Assembly: GCA_964017155.1 (NCBI GenBank)
Contig: OZ024854.1
Coordinates: forward strand, 18,099,555 to 18,163,554
DNA length: 64,000 nt
DNA from: Oasisia sp. SBJ-2009
Lineage: Eukaryota; Annelida; Polychaeta; Sabellida; Siboglinidae
Direction of reading: 5' to 3'
Below, one piece after another: positions 20,710 through 33,774 of the stretch; the stretch's first letter is position 1; every line of letters begins with the position of its first letter. The position numbers and the translations under genes were made by a program. The notes under the pieces are model-generated. The model worked only from the letters and a program-made list of their open reading frames with translations. It did not search any database and was not told the DNA's origin.

Positions 20710-22964
20710 TATATAACCCACTGTGATTATGCTTGTCTTAATTCAACTAGCCGACTGACATTAACGTGATCTCCGGGTCTCGAGGAATACAGTCCCCAAG
20801 GTTGAGAGCCAGATTTTTTACCAAACATGTTCACTAACGCCTTCGAGCAAGGTGTGTGCGTACGTGCGTTTGTGCGTTTATGTGTGTGTATGAGTGTGCG
20901 AGTGACCGTGTCAGTGTGTATGTGTATGTATGTATGTCAGTGTGTGTCTCTGTATGTACGTATACCCACTCACGCACGCATGCGCATATGCATGGTTGTA
21001 CATGCGCATGTGTGTAAGATACAAATAATAGGCCATCATAAATTGGTAAAGTTTAGAAACATTCCATGCAGAAACCGAATATTTCGCGGCTGCAGTGTAG
21101 CTACCTGACGGTATACAAAATTACAAACCAACGCAAAACTGCCGTGTCACCAAGACGTTTGTTTGTTCGCGGAAATTTGTTATGCTTCGATGGTCATGAA
21201 AGCAAATCGTTTTACTACAAGTAATGACGTATGAACAACGTATACGGAAAATTCCTGATCAACCGTGCAACACTGTAGGAGCTCGCACCTGAAGTGGAAA
21301 GTTTGGGTGTTGTTCGGGCATATGTAGCTACTGTTGTGGTCACACTCCATAGAACAATGAAGCTCAGCAGTAACCCAGGCAGTGTGCTGCGTAATTGTGA
21401 ATAAAGTTGGTCGTCACGAAGACGGAGGGGACAGGATACTCACTTTCGTAAGACTTGACGGCGTCGTTTTCTTCGTCTTATAAAGTATGTAAGTAAGTAA
21501 TTAAAAACATCATACAAATAAATATAATCAGCAAATGTGACAATTAATTATATAGTACACGATTCCCGGTTGACAACGGAGCAAGCTCCCAGCACCGGTA
21601 AGGCACCATTGTATACAACAACTAACAGTACATAGTAGATCTTGATCCTGTTGCGTCATCTGAGAAGATACGGATGTTCGGTACCAACATCGAATGATAT
21701 CTACTTCCAGGAATGCTCTTCGATTCACATTACATTAGACGGTATAAACTGTGGTAGTCAACTTTGGTTGTTGATCGTCGTGGGGGTACCGGGTACGATT
21801 GTTCATAAATGAAGATCGTGTATGATCATAATGAGCCAGCCAACATTAGCTATATCGGCACTCGGGTCGGAACGATACACTACTTCGCGATACGATAAGT
21901 TTCGCGATATAAAACAATCACAATGGGGTGCGTATTGCGGCACACATTACACTGACTACGATGGTACAACAACGATATAACACGTGTCATTGGCCTTGCA
22001 CGGTTTACACGTGCCGGACTAAATTTCAATACTTGGGTTAAAATATAAGAAAACAAAAACTGTCGAACTATTTAATCGCTTTAAATGAGCACGATTAAGT
22101 CTACTAGAAGATACAAACAAGCGGCTTTACATCCAAATGAAATGACGACCGAACGAAGCCGGATGGCAAGCAGGCTGTAGCTGACGAATATCTGTGCTGA
22201 CGCTGACAAGACAACGATACTGCTGACGTCATGCCGTTCTTCATAACCAAGAGGTTCAAATAATTGGTGCCCGCGAGCGGTGAAAACAGAATAGAGTATA
22301 TATTTTTCATTCTATATTTATCGATTTTATCGAATTTACTCAGGCGTATAAATAAATAACAGTGATTATGCTTACATGGGTATGCTATTAAATATGTATT
22401 ATTAGCGCTCCGTACAAAAATGCATAGAAATACAATTACGAACAATACAGTCAAGGCATAGTGTCACTGTTTTCGTTCTCTGTCTTTTCTTTCTTTGACG
22501 TTTTCTCAACTTTTGCGTGCCATAATTTTATCTGTTTTTGAACCGCTTGGTTGTAGGCACGTTACCAAAATGGCAATGGCCTCGACTTCTTTCTTATAAG
22601 GGCTGCCTGTAATGATGAAGGTCTTCCTTCTCTTTGTAGTGTTTCGTCCTGTAGCCCCACGAGGCTCACTTTGGCTAGATTATCGGTCCAATTTTAAAAT
22701 TACCGTTTCTTTTCAATTTCATAGCAGAAATCATTCATCGATGGCTATTCCGGTCGTTCAAGGGGAGGAATCGTGCGACGACCCAACGGCCCAAATGATG
22801 ACGCATGTATAATAATTAAATATGAATATTAACGAAATAACAACGTTAAAATATAAATACTTGTCCATTATTAGACACCTTTCACGAGCTATGTATATTA
22901 GTTATATCATAGTCTATATGCAAACATCATAGACTCGACGTAGTGTTTTGCTAACAGCATTATG

Positions 22965-23260
<296 letters not shown>

Positions 23261-23639
23261 TATATACGGTGTTTTTCGAAATTCATACGGGGTTTGGGGA
23301 ATTTCGGGGGCTCAATATTATAAATTTCACAAGGCTGTATGCGGAGATCCAGAGGCGGAATTTAAGTTTTCTCCACAAAATCTATATATAATTAATCCAT
23401 CTACAAATATCTCGCTGGATGTATGCACATATTTTGCACCGTTTATAAGTCATTGTCGTGCTACTTCTGGAGTTGCGCCCTCTTTCGCATTTCACATCGT
23501 TCCTCCATAATCATGGTGCTGCTGTCATTTAGTGTCCAAATGTTCGCTAGTGTGTTACAAATTGTGGGTGACGACGGTTATAAAACATATTGGAAAAATA
23601 AGAATACGATGTAGCTCTTTCTTTCTCTGTTTTTGTTTG

Positions 23640-23765
23640 CACCTGTCATAATCCAGTGCAGTGGTGTCGTGGCTATAGGGCTTCGGACTCTCGACTAAGA
23701 GAACCCGGGTTCGAATACTGTGCTGCAATCTAAAACCTTGGGCAAGTTTTATCACTGCATTGCTT
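23640..23765 (+). repeat. tRNA-derived SINE-like unit, copy 2
   Basis: Plus-strand mirror of the 15655-15795 unit: TGCAGTGGTGTCGTGGCTAT head, then GGGTTCGAATACTG at box B and the shared tail GGCAAGTTTTATCACTGCAT. It is followed by divergent sequence. Confidence 0.7.
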
Positions 23766-24194
23766 CTGTTGACTTAGATGTATTAATTAACACCTGGCTA
23801 TAGACAATGAGAGCGGTAAAAGAGATTATGAAGGAGATGGGGGAGAGGTAGAGAGATGAGAAGCAAGAAACAATGGAGAGTTTGTGGAGAGAATGAAAAA
23901 CGAACAGCGACATTGCTATAATACTGATAACATTAGTAAAAGAAAAAAGGGGTTGATGGAGAGAGAATTAATAGATAGAGAGAGGCGGGGGTGTGCGAGA
24001 GAAATAGAATAGATAGAGAGAGGGGGATTACGTATTCATTTTTTATCTCGTGGAACATAATATATAAATCGTAAAAGATGTTGTCTGATGTTCTGTTTCC
24101 TCACTCAATAGAAGGTTGTCCAGACATGTCGTATATCTTGAGATGTGTTTTAAAACGTTGGGTCCTCAATTGCATGGACACACACACGCACGCA

Positions 24195-24243
<49 letters not shown>

Positions 24244-24449
24244 GCACGATCACTCGCACAAACGCACACATACACCCACATAAACACACACAAACGCACG
24301 TACGTACACACCTTGCTCGGAGGCATTAGTGAAGTTGTTTGGTGAAAAACCTGGCTCCCAACACTGGGGACTATATTCATCGAGACCCGGAGATCACGTT
24401 TATGTCAGTCGGCTAGTTGAATTAAGACCAGCATAACCACAGTGTGTAT

Positions 24450-24452
<3 letters not shown>

Positions 24453-24528
<76 letters not shown>
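24453..24528. repeat. (TA)n microsatellite
   Basis: A TA dinucleotide run just after a direct copy of the 19490-19625 block (phrase GTCGGCTAGTTGAATTAAGA). Confidence 0.97.
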
Positions 24529-24531
<3 letters not shown>

Positions 24532-24869
24532 GTATGTGTGTGTGTGTGCGTGTTTCATAGTCTGAATATGGAAATATTGATATATGCCTCAACGTTGTGA
24601 TCCAATGAAGAATTACATAGGCTACACTATGACTAATAACATTAAATACATAGCAACGTTCGCCAGTGACAACACAGCAGTTATAGTAATAATGTATTAC
24701 TTCTTATAATACTTTGTACAATTTGTAACATTGCATAGACCAATTTAACTGTAAACACCTTATAAAACTATATACATATATATACAATTATGATCAACAT
24801 TTTGCAGGTGGAAAATCATCATGATGCAAACATATAGGCTGACTAAACAATATAAATGCTTTAAAGGTG

Positions 24870-25482
24870 CTACACACAGTTTCCTAAGTGATTCTGCTCA
24901 GTGATTCCACCACAACTGACCGTATACGTAGATATTGATGATGCGTAATACATCTTACTACGGTCCAAGCTGCTTCCATCACGGCCAATAATTATTATTA
25001 CGTTTTGGATGCCAGGGCTGAACGGAACATAATAACTATGTATAGTTCCCACAACTTGCGCCATTTCCTGTTTCCCGCAAGTGCAAGGGAAGGAGCAGAC
25101 GAAGTCCTTCACTTCCTGGAGTTCCATGTCGGATCATGGCTCGTTGTCGATTTTGACGCCATCTACTATCCAAATGAACTATCTGGCATACAGAGTGGGC
25201 ACAGTTCGAGTGAAGCACCCAGTGGTAGAGAAAATGAACCGATTCAAATGGCCAGTGCCCGAGAATGTATATGACATTGCATTGTAGGACATCGTCGTGC
25301 CCTGCGTCCTTGCACCTCACATCGCCGGAGTGTGGAAGCGCGTTCCGCACACTCTGGGCTACGGTCATCATGACGAGATCATTGTTGCTCGCCCACGTTT
25401 CTTGAAGCGTTAGACGTGGACCAGGGCTCATATCAACTCCTGAAACATGCGTGTTTATAGTACAAACAGTTATCCTGAACAC
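24870..25482 (-). pseudogene. Unrecognised open region, possibly one broken reading frame
   Basis: On the minus strand one frame is open from 25482 to 25036 (MSPGPRLTLQETWASNND, later DVRCKDAGHDDVLQC). A second overlapping frame runs 25127-24870 (ELQEVKDFVCSFPCTCG, then IQNVIIIIGRDGSSLD). Its GC content and Cys content are higher than the surroundings, and there is no repeat partner in the window. A frameshift near 25130-25160, or a small intron, would join them into about 190 codons. I do not recognise a family. It may be a host gene fragment, a domesticated element or chance. Confidence 0.35.
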
Positions 25483-25856
25483 GACATTCCGTTTACTTGT
25501 TTATTTTAATAATTTTGTTTGAAACTAGTCACGTACTGACGTACAGAACGAACACGTCACGTACAGTACGGTGTATTCTGGATTATCACAATGTTAAAAA
25601 ACAGCAGGCACGTGTCGACTTGCTTGAGGTACACATTTACAAGATGCTATGCCACAAATGAAGCTATTTGTTGGCATCTTGAAGTTTGATGTATTTAAAT
25701 ATATGTCCACATGAACGGAAAAGAGTTAGAATAAAACAAAAATATATTTTGTTTGTAACCCTTGATTGGCACAAATTGATGCAAAGTAAAATATTTCACA
25801 CCAGTATATATGATTTACACATTGGTGTCGAAACGTTTGCATAAACTCAGGCCGAC

Positions 25857-26185
25857 GAAAATTGTACCGGCTGGTAGGTTGTTGTCATCGGAAAGAATAT
25901 TTATTTCTATATTAAAAGCAACAACACGATAATTATTTTTTTGACTGCGTCGTACGGTTACTCGCATTTATTATGGTATTGTCTGACGAAGCGTATACAT
26001 GGTTTGTCTCGTACCTGCTGGTTTCTTATTGCTGATGACCTTCGGTGCACTGGATTGGGTAGTTGGCTGGAAGCATAGCGTTGTTGCTGAACAAATACAG
26101 AAGCCTGTCATTATTAAACCGATAACTAACAACATATGACATATTTGCAATGTTATAACAAATGCCCAGTAGAATAAACTGTCTA
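25857..26185. repeat. Dispersed repeat family E, copy 3
   Basis: Nearly identical over most of its length to 17062-17370. It is followed, as copy 1 is, by the GTAGAA(T/C)TCCCTTT block, a (CT)n tract and a tRNA-like unit, so copies 1 and 3 belong to the same larger (about 1 kb) repeat. Confidence 0.87.
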
Positions 26186-26404
26186 TATTTTCTTGTAAGT
26201 CATGAAATGAACTGAAATGAAATGAAATACAGTTTCCTGTAGAACTCCCTTTATCATATCCATGGATTTAAGGAACCGACGTTTCACAACATACCTCAAA
26301 ACGTATGACATGGCTTGATAGTCTTCCAGAGAAACATGGAATATCAGACAACACATTTTCAAGATTTATATATTGTGTTCCATCTGATGAAATATATATC
26401 TCCT

Positions 26405-26414
26405 CCTTCTCTCG

Positions 26415-26469
<55 letters not shown>

Positions 26470-26622
26470 TACCTCTTTCTCTTTAACTGGCGTTGTCTAT
26501 ATTTTGGCAATATCGCTCTACGTGTCTTATTCTCTCCGTTATCTCTCCGTTACTTACTACCTCTGTTCTACATCTTTCTACCTCTCCATGCCCCTCATTC
26601 ACAGTCTCTTTGACTCTCTCTC

Positions 26623-26662
<40 letters not shown>
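26405..26662. repeat. Two (CT)n microsatellites
   Basis: CT runs at about 26405-26465 and 26613-26662, separated by 150 bp matching 15480-15640. Confidence 0.95.
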
Positions 26663-26665
<3 letters not shown>

Positions 26666-26694
26666 ACACACACACCCTCATTGTCAGGTAGTCA

Positions 26695-26800
26695 TTTATG
26701 CAGCTCAGTGAACCAGAGCAATATAGAGTGATAAAAATGTCCAATGTTTTACACGGCAACACAGGATTCGAACCCGAATCCCTAGCCACTGCACCACTGC
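26695..26800 (-). repeat. tRNA-derived SINE-like unit, copy 3
   Basis: The minus strand retains GGGTTCGAATCCTGTG (box B) and the tail phrase ACATTTTTATCACTCTATAT. The 5' head has expanded into the adjoining 8-bp array. Confidence 0.65.
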
Positions 26801-26925
26801 ACCACTGCACCACTGCACCACTGCACCACTGCACCACTGCACCACTGCACCACTGCACCACTGCACCACTGCACCACTGCACCACTGTTACACTGCACCA
26901 CTGTTCCACTGCACCACTGCACTGC
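26787..26925. repeat. 8-bp tandem array (CCACTGCA)n
   Basis: About 17 copies of CCACTGCA (minus strand TGCAGTGG), with variants near the right end. TGCAGTGG is the tRNA-like head of the adjoining SINE unit, so the array has grown from that octamer. Confidence 0.95.
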
Positions 26926-26994
26926 TCAAAGAAAGGTATTGTAACGTGGTGGTCACATGGCACACATTGTGCCGTCTTCCTGTGATCTGGATAG

Positions 26995-27260
26995 GCTGTG
27001 CGCCGCAAAGCACAAGACTTCGGTATTAATTTTATAAATTGCATTGTTCCGTACGTTGATCACATTAATTAATAATGTTATTGTCGGACATATAACATAC
27101 ATATATTTTGTCACATACCTGCTGGTTTGTTGATGCTGATTACCTTCAGTGCACTGGAATGGATAGTTCGCTGGAACCACGGTGTTGTTGCTAAACATAA
27201 AATCGTAGTCTGTCAATATCAAAACAATGTCCCAACATAACAACATTGCAATAGGAATAA
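26995..27260. repeat. Dispersed repeat family E, copy 4 (divergent)
   Basis: It shares CACATACCTGCTGGTTTGTT and a CAGTGCACTGGAATGG block with the other copies. It is the most diverged of the four. Confidence 0.75.
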
Positions 27261-27488
27261 AATATTGCGTAAACTGTCTGCGACGTTATTTTCTTATAAA
27301 TCTACTCTTCATTAACCACATCTCTCTTTAACTAATGTTGTCTTTAGAACCGTAATATCGCTCTACGTTGCCCATTTTCTCCACTAACTGTGGCAACGTA
27401 GTAGCGTTGTATAATGGTTTGGAAACATAATTAGACAAAGTGACACACTCAAGTTTCGGTTGCTGTCGATCTGCTGTCTACGCATACA

Positions 27489-27532
<44 letters not shown>

Positions 27533-27639
27533 CACTCATGTGTCAGCCAGCACGTGATACATATTATACACCTGTCTTAAGCGCTGTTTGCAAAACACTA
27601 TGTCGAATCTATAACGTTTGATTAAATTGATAGACTACG

Positions 27640-27840
27640 ATATAACTAATATACATTGCTCGTGAAAGTAAAGTAGGACAACAAAGTAATGTAATCGTGG
27701 ACAACAAATATTTATATTTTAGCATTGCTGTGTCGTTAATTTTCATATTTAATTATTATACATACGTCACAAGTTGGGCCGTTAGGTCGGTGTGCGTTTC
27801 CTCTGCTTGAATCACTGGAATAGCCATTGACGACCAATTG
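27640..27840. repeat. Dispersed repeat family A, copy 4 (truncated)
   Basis: It matches only the first about 200 bp of family A (ATTTAATTATTATACATACG, then GGAATAGCCATTGACG). With E copy 4 it repeats the E-then-A order seen at 14.7-18.5 kb. Confidence 0.75.
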
Positions 27841-28317
27841 CAGAGCTGTCTCAGGTATCAGGTCTCAGGTTATTTACTCCAAAAGGCTAACGCAGGAGAC
27901 GCTGAGGATGGTCACTGCCAGGGTGCTTGTCGTCCTCTGTGAAATTGAAAAGAAACATCATACAGCTAAACAGAACCTCCCAAGTCTGAAACAGGTGCTT
28001 GTTGCCTTCTCTACGTCTAATACTAGCCTAGCCTACGCGTGCGTTGTTGTAGTTGTACAGGTGGCGCCTCTCACGGACACACATGGAATGTTAAGCCTTA
28101 ACAATCCACAAAGCTCCGCTAGTGGTGAACAACGGTTTGGACGAATACGTCGGGTACGTCCGATTATATTTCAACATAACTGTTAATTGGAACGGTTAAA
28201 TATCAGTGTGTTTGTACATATTTCAAACACATTTCGACGCTGTGCTTTTATTTACTGGACAAATTGCTAAATGCTCAAGCTGTGTCGTCGTTTCGGCTGA
28301 CGGTGAAGGCAGAGCCC

Positions 28318-28318
<1 letters not shown>

Positions 28319-28371
<53 letters not shown>
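28319..28371. repeat. (TA)n microsatellite
   Basis: A TA run of about 50 bp followed by TACA units. A TG-rich tract follows at about 28428-28510. Confidence 0.97.
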
Positions 28372-28376
<5 letters not shown>

Positions 28377-28438
28377 TATATAAATACATACATACATACA
28401 TACGTATGATTATATGGATGAGTGGGTCTGTGTGTGTG

Positions 28439-28470
<32 letters not shown>

Positions 28471-28932
28471 CGTGTGCGTGTGCGTGAGCGTGTGCGTGTG
28501 TATGTGGGTATGTATGTGCGTGTGCGTGTATTTATTGTATCATATAATGCCGAAATAAAACATATAATCACCATCTATGGTTCGCGTAGATGTTTTAAAT
28601 GGAAATTCATGCTGACCCTCACACCGTATGTAAATTACCGGGGACATGCGTGAAAACCACTGTTTAGCTCACTGATATTATCTGCTTCATCTGCAATTAG
28701 TTAATCTACACATGCAATCGGGACAAAATGCTCAAGACTATACTCATTATTGATTAAATAACTAACATAGATACACGCTGCTGACGTTGCAAGCATATCA
28801 AGTCAAGACAGACGTTACACATCGTTGCACACATGCCAGATACAAGAGGCGGTCACGGCCGAGTGAACACAAAATAGTGTTCAGTTGGTGTTGGTAAAGT
28901 AATTGGTACGTTTTAGTTGAAAGGGGAAGTTA

Positions 28933-29114
<182 letters not shown>

Positions 29115-29149
29115 TCCCACATTGTCAAGTATGTACGCTTCCAAACGCA

Positions 29150-30060
29150 GTATACTGTTGATTTCTATCCATTCACATTCATTTCCGGTTCCGCGTTCTG
29201 TTACCCCTGGGGCGAGGCATCCTGGGTAGGCGGGCTGATGCATAGGTTAGATATCGTCATATTAATGATGAGGCCGAAATAATTTAAGATGAACTGTCTG
29301 ATAACAGCCTGCAATACTTTTGTCTTCCCATGAATTCTTCTCTAGTTGAACGTCCCTCTATACATTTGCCGTACGACACTCAACGACTGATCACATCCAC
29401 GTCATAAACCAACTGAAGGAGAAGTGCCGAGAATACAATCGTTATAGAGAATGTCTTCGGCTCAGTGCAAACTCTAGCAGTACTGACCTCGCTTCAAGAA
29501 CAGGAAATTGGAGATGTGTACATCGAATTCTTGAACGATATCTACGCCAACAACTCGAAGACACTCCTGCTACACAATGAATGCTACAAGATTAGCACAT
29601 GGAGAAGAATAGAACAAGAAGAAACCGTATCGCTCAAGCTGGTTACGGCAACACCATTCAGGCAGAGAACGTTGACAGCCACGTCTACTTGGGACATACA
29701 TTATACAGCACCGGAGACACAAACCAAGACAAAGCGATTTAAAGAAAAATCACGGCCGGATGGACAGCATTCTCCATGCACCTCGACATATTCAATGGTA
29801 CCATTGGGACATGCTTGAAGAGGCAAGTCTACCACTCATGCGTACCTCCAGCAATGACATACGGCACGTTAATATGGGTTATCATCAGCCAGGCAATGAA
29901 CAAGCTAGCAGCCGCATAAAAAATGGAAAGAAGTGTGTTAAACATCACATACTGGAAGAGAAAAAGACGCAGGCATGTGAAATGATGTTGCCTACCTGTG
30001 CCGTGAAAAACAGTTTCCAGAGATAAAGAGACCGACAATGAGATATTTGACGAAGGTGTT
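29150..30060 (+). pseudogene. RTE-type retrotransposon remnant, copy 1 (internally deleted)
   Basis: Around 29385-29570 the plus strand reads a DHIHVINQLKEKC-like stretch and then QTLAVLTSLQEQEIGDVYIE. After a jump in frame it reads VDSHVYLGHTLYSTGD, NQDKAI, ITAGWTAF and an ending like CVPPAMTYGT. These are the N- and C-terminal flanks of an RTE-clade reverse transcriptase. The central part with the catalytic aspartates, normally between them, is missing. Stops and frameshifts are present. Confidence 0.85.
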
Positions 30061-30084
30061 ACGTAGCTGTGTCTGTTTAAACTA

Positions 30085-30415
30085 ACCGCATCGGTTCCTC
30101 AAGATTTCTCAAAGCGCTTTACATTTTGCCTTCCTGGCATACGTGTTCAATCAGACACCGTCTCAACTTCTCTGGGAAGCCCCCTGCCACGTTGCAATTA
30201 ATGCGCGAAGATTGTATGGAATGTATGGAAATTTATAAAAGTAACTGTCTGTTGGTCTAGTATTTGGTCTGCACATATGCAGTCGTATACATATCGTGGG
30301 ATGTACCCTTGGTGTCATCTTGAACCACGTAAAAGCAGCACTGAGGCGACTGATGGTCGCTCTCGCGTGGTACGGGATCACAAACTCCATCCGTCCGTAC
30401 ATTTATGACTTAGCT
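30085..30415. repeat. Module b, copy 1
   Basis: It shares CACGTTGCA(A/C)(T/A)TAATGCGC and TTGAACCACGTAAAAGC with 40595-40920 and 50255-50580. No coding signal is seen. Confidence 0.85.
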
Positions 30416-32124
30416 AAAACAATTTTTGCACACGTCATGTACATAATACTTCAACAATCTAATGCAATAAATCAGTGTTTTGTGGCTGGTTCAAATCCAG
30501 CTGGTATGTCACTATGTCACACATACTCCTGGTTTAAGGACATCTCACTGATTATTGCAAACGTTTGTTGTTTAGTTATTTCAATATCTATGAAAGCAGC
30601 ACCTTTATGGTAATAGCTGTTTGTCCTCTATGCAACAACTAGCATTCTGTGAAAGAGGATATTGTTTTTGTATTAGTACTACATATTAATCACCCTGTTG
30701 GTAATATATTGACTTACTGTGTTGCACACTAGACAGCGATACCTGCCTACGTCATGTCCCATCAGTTTTGTCATGTTTAAAAATGCATAGGGGATACTTA
30801 ATGATTCATCTTTAAATTTCCAGTTTATTTTTGTCAATAAGTAATGTAAATTTGTATATAAACTACAGTTATTATTAACACTGATTTTTCACACAGTGCA
30901 ATTTAAACATTTCTCACTTGAAAATATAGATACACAGCTTCACTTTTAGCAGTTAATAAAACCTTCAGACATTTTAAAATAAATAAGCTAGCATTATTAA
31001 ACATTATTGTTTTTATGTAAATGATATATGTACAATTATCTTACTTTAAGTAAGAATGTCTTAATTTGTTTACCTAAGTAGTTATACAGTTTGTTGAATT
31101 TTTATATACATAAATTTAGTTTGTATGTTTTTACCAACACACGTACACACAGATAATGTCATGTTCACATAGTATTTGACAATACATACAAATGTCTGTG
31201 CTTATAATATTATACCTAAAACAAACAAAAACATGATCATATAACTTATACAAATCGCGGTCAGTAGTCCAAATAATGGAGCTACCCTAATTTTGGGGTG
31301 GAAAAAATATGATTCTGATACAAGGTGTTTCTCATGTCTAGTTTGAAGTGTTAGTTTGACGTAAGAATGTGTGTGGTGGCTTGGACTATAGAGGTGAGCG
31401 AATCATAGCAAAACATCAAGATATATTGTATATTATTCAGTTAACATCTATAACTATTTGATAGAGTACATATATCATAATTATGTAGCAGACATATGTT
31501 TATGTAACACACAAAAACCACGCGAACTATAAGTCTATTTTCTTATTATAATTTTTTTCAGGGGTGTTATTTATAATAATAGGCCCTTTGAAAGGCTTTA
31601 CAAAATAATATTTGGTTTTAAAACCAAAAGTATGCACCTGAATATTATCTTTTATATGAGTATTGTATTGGTACAAATTTCCCTTTGTCTTATGACTTGC
31701 CAACTGGTGGAACAGGACAGAAACGATCCCACCTGCTAGCCAAACAGAGACAGCACTGTCACAGACTGGCAGCTACGCCTACGCCATGGAAGGGTCGGTA
31801 AGCGAAGAAGCACAACGACCCAGTGAACAGCGCGCTTGGCACCGACAGTCGAAGCGGGGTCAACGGAGCCGCTTCCTTGGACGTCACGTCATCTGATGAT
31901 GGGCCGACTGAGTTTACGCCGACTAGTCAGTAGGCGTGTGCTAGAATTCGGTAGGTGTGTGCCACAGTGGTGTGTGTACACACTACCTCCGGTGGCGCCT
32001 CTACCTGGCGCAAATAAGCCTTAGTCTTATCCCAGAGGCGCCCTCTCGCAGATACTTTTGAAACACATTCAACTTGAAGCAATGCATTGTGGGTATTTCT
32101 GGCACATTCTGCCCCAGTTTTGGA

Positions 32125-32310
32125 GGTACAGAATGGCGTCGGCTGGTCCGAATCGTTTAACTGCAAAAAACGTGCCTGCCAAAGTGTTTGCTATTCAAGC
32201 AGTATTGAAGAATATGTTTCAGACATGGACTATGCGACTTTCCGAATTTACTCGATGTTTCATTTCAACGATCGTTGTTGCTGTCGGGGAAATGGGTAGG
32301 TCAAGCTCGT
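32125..32310 (+). other. Conserved open segment of module f (possible first exon, unresolved)
   Basis: An ATG opening MASAGPN is kept in copies 1 and 3 (32132 and 57532), altered in copy 2 (about 49293), with long shared sequence up to GGGGAAATGG|GTAGGT, which could be a splice donor. In copy 3 the frame is open to that donor; in copy 1 small indels change the frame. It may be the decayed first exon of a gene carried within the duplicon. I do not recognise a family. Confidence 0.3.
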
Positions 32311-32585
32311 TTTGTAAACGTCACTACGTTTACGACTGTGAGTGGGACGACTTCCGCACTCGGTATCCCCTGCAATGCCTATTCTTGGGGAATCCATATT
32401 CTTACACGACGTATGCTGAACTGGGACATACTACAACGAGTAGTAGTTGTATTATAGTTACTGTGTGATTTGTAAGTGCAGTAACTTGCGGGACTGTTTT
32501 GTTGTTCACTTGCAGATGTTTCGGCCGGGGTGGTAGCACTAACAGAAACACTTTTAAGACTATTACATTTTTATAACGAAGTGTA

Positions 32586-32990
32586 GCGTGTGGGTACCTT
32601 TCATCGACAGGGTCCCTAATGATCGACCGTTTCATAAATGCAATAAATTTGGTGTTGACTGTTACTGTACTAACGTAATTGGATATGTGTAAACAAACAC
32701 GCAAACTGAGGTCATGCCCATGGGCGCATCCATGTTGTATGACACATCTTTACTCAAGTTTATGTGCTGAACACGAACGGTCGATCATTAGGGACCCCCT
32801 GTGACCTATTGGGTGAGAAGGTAATCACTGCCGGTATTTTGTCACCAAATTGTATCAAACGTTGTGTTTGTAGAAATCGTCAATTAATATGCTTTGAATA
32901 GAGAATAATGTAAATTGCGTAACTTTACATCAAAGGCGAATAAAACGCGGAAAACTACGCAAAAACGGTCGATCATAGGTCACCCGACGC
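32586..32990. mobile_element. Tc1/mariner-like MITE (405 bp) with TA target duplication
   Basis: It is flanked by TA on both sides (32584-32585 and 32991-32992). Removing it and one TA gives GAAGTGTATATTGCA, matching the uninterrupted copy 3 (near 61040) and, with one change, copy 2 (near 49763). Ends are GCGTGTGGGTACC and, inverted, GCGTCGGGTGACC. An internal 20-bp inverted pair GGTCCCTAATGATCGACCGT lies at 32611-32630 and 32777-32796. It is non-coding. Confidence 0.85.
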
Positions 32991-33440
32991 TATATTGCAT
33001 CTAATATCGGTACAATAGTTATGGGACTATTGCACCGACAGTGTTTCGAATGCATGTGCATTGCAGCATGGGAATGCGCATGCCGTCGGTGTTGGTGTCA
33101 GATAATGTGTTTAAAGTCTGTCGAATTGCCGAATGCGCTACATTTGTTTGAGCAACAAAGGCAGTCAGTTTTATATGAGAGACACCTGGAGAGACACCTT
33201 AGAATGCGGCAAAGAAACCGACGCCAAACACTTGAAAAAGCGCCGAAAGAATAATTTAAGTACTGTGTCAGTTTGCAGGGAAGATTTGGATCGAACAACT
33301 ATTACAAAATGGGGGTGTGAGTTTGGGTTAGGGTCAGGGTAATACGTTTTATACAAGTCAAGTCGGTATCCCATTGTTACGGCCACAAAGCGGCGACAAC
33401 CTCACATCCCTATTTTGGAATAGTGGTTTAGTCCAACTCG

Positions 33441-33724
33441 ACTGTCGTTAATGGACCGAGTGTCGGTGAAATATCCATGGCCTTTTTATAATAGTGGACT
33501 GGTCTGAATAGGCTGTGCGCCCCAAAGCTGACATAATCTAACTTATGGCTATGCCAGTTATGGCAAACCTTTTAATCTATAAAAACGCCTACACCCATTG
33601 TGGAGATAATTATATGCCCTTTAAAATAATGTTTAATTGCGATACTGCAAATTAAAAAAGACCTACGCCCTAAAAACAGACACCCCTGTAATTTGTCAGA
33701 ATCTGACCTAATTGCTGGGGTCTA

Positions 33725-33774
<50 letters not shown>

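Larger units (their letters stand above)
30425..33440. repeat. Module e-f-g (about 3 kb duplicon), copy 1
   Basis: It starts near CATGTACATAATACTTCAAC, passes GGCTGGTTCAAATCCAGCTG, the GTCGAAGCGGGGTCAACGGA block (31846) and the CAATGCATTGTGGGTATTTC block (32081), and ends after CCTCACATCCCTATTTTGGA. It is collinear with 44745-50110 and 55240-61640. This copy lacks the insertions of the other two but has its own 405-bp insertion at 32586. Confidence 0.92.

Noticed and set aside
26661..27044. 127-codon frame rich in VVQWCSGA repeats
   Set aside because: Translation of the 8-bp SINE-derived array.
33310..33340. Interstitial telomere repeat
   Set aside because: Only one TTAGGG and one near match occur (GGTTAGGGTCAGGGT). 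That is far too few.
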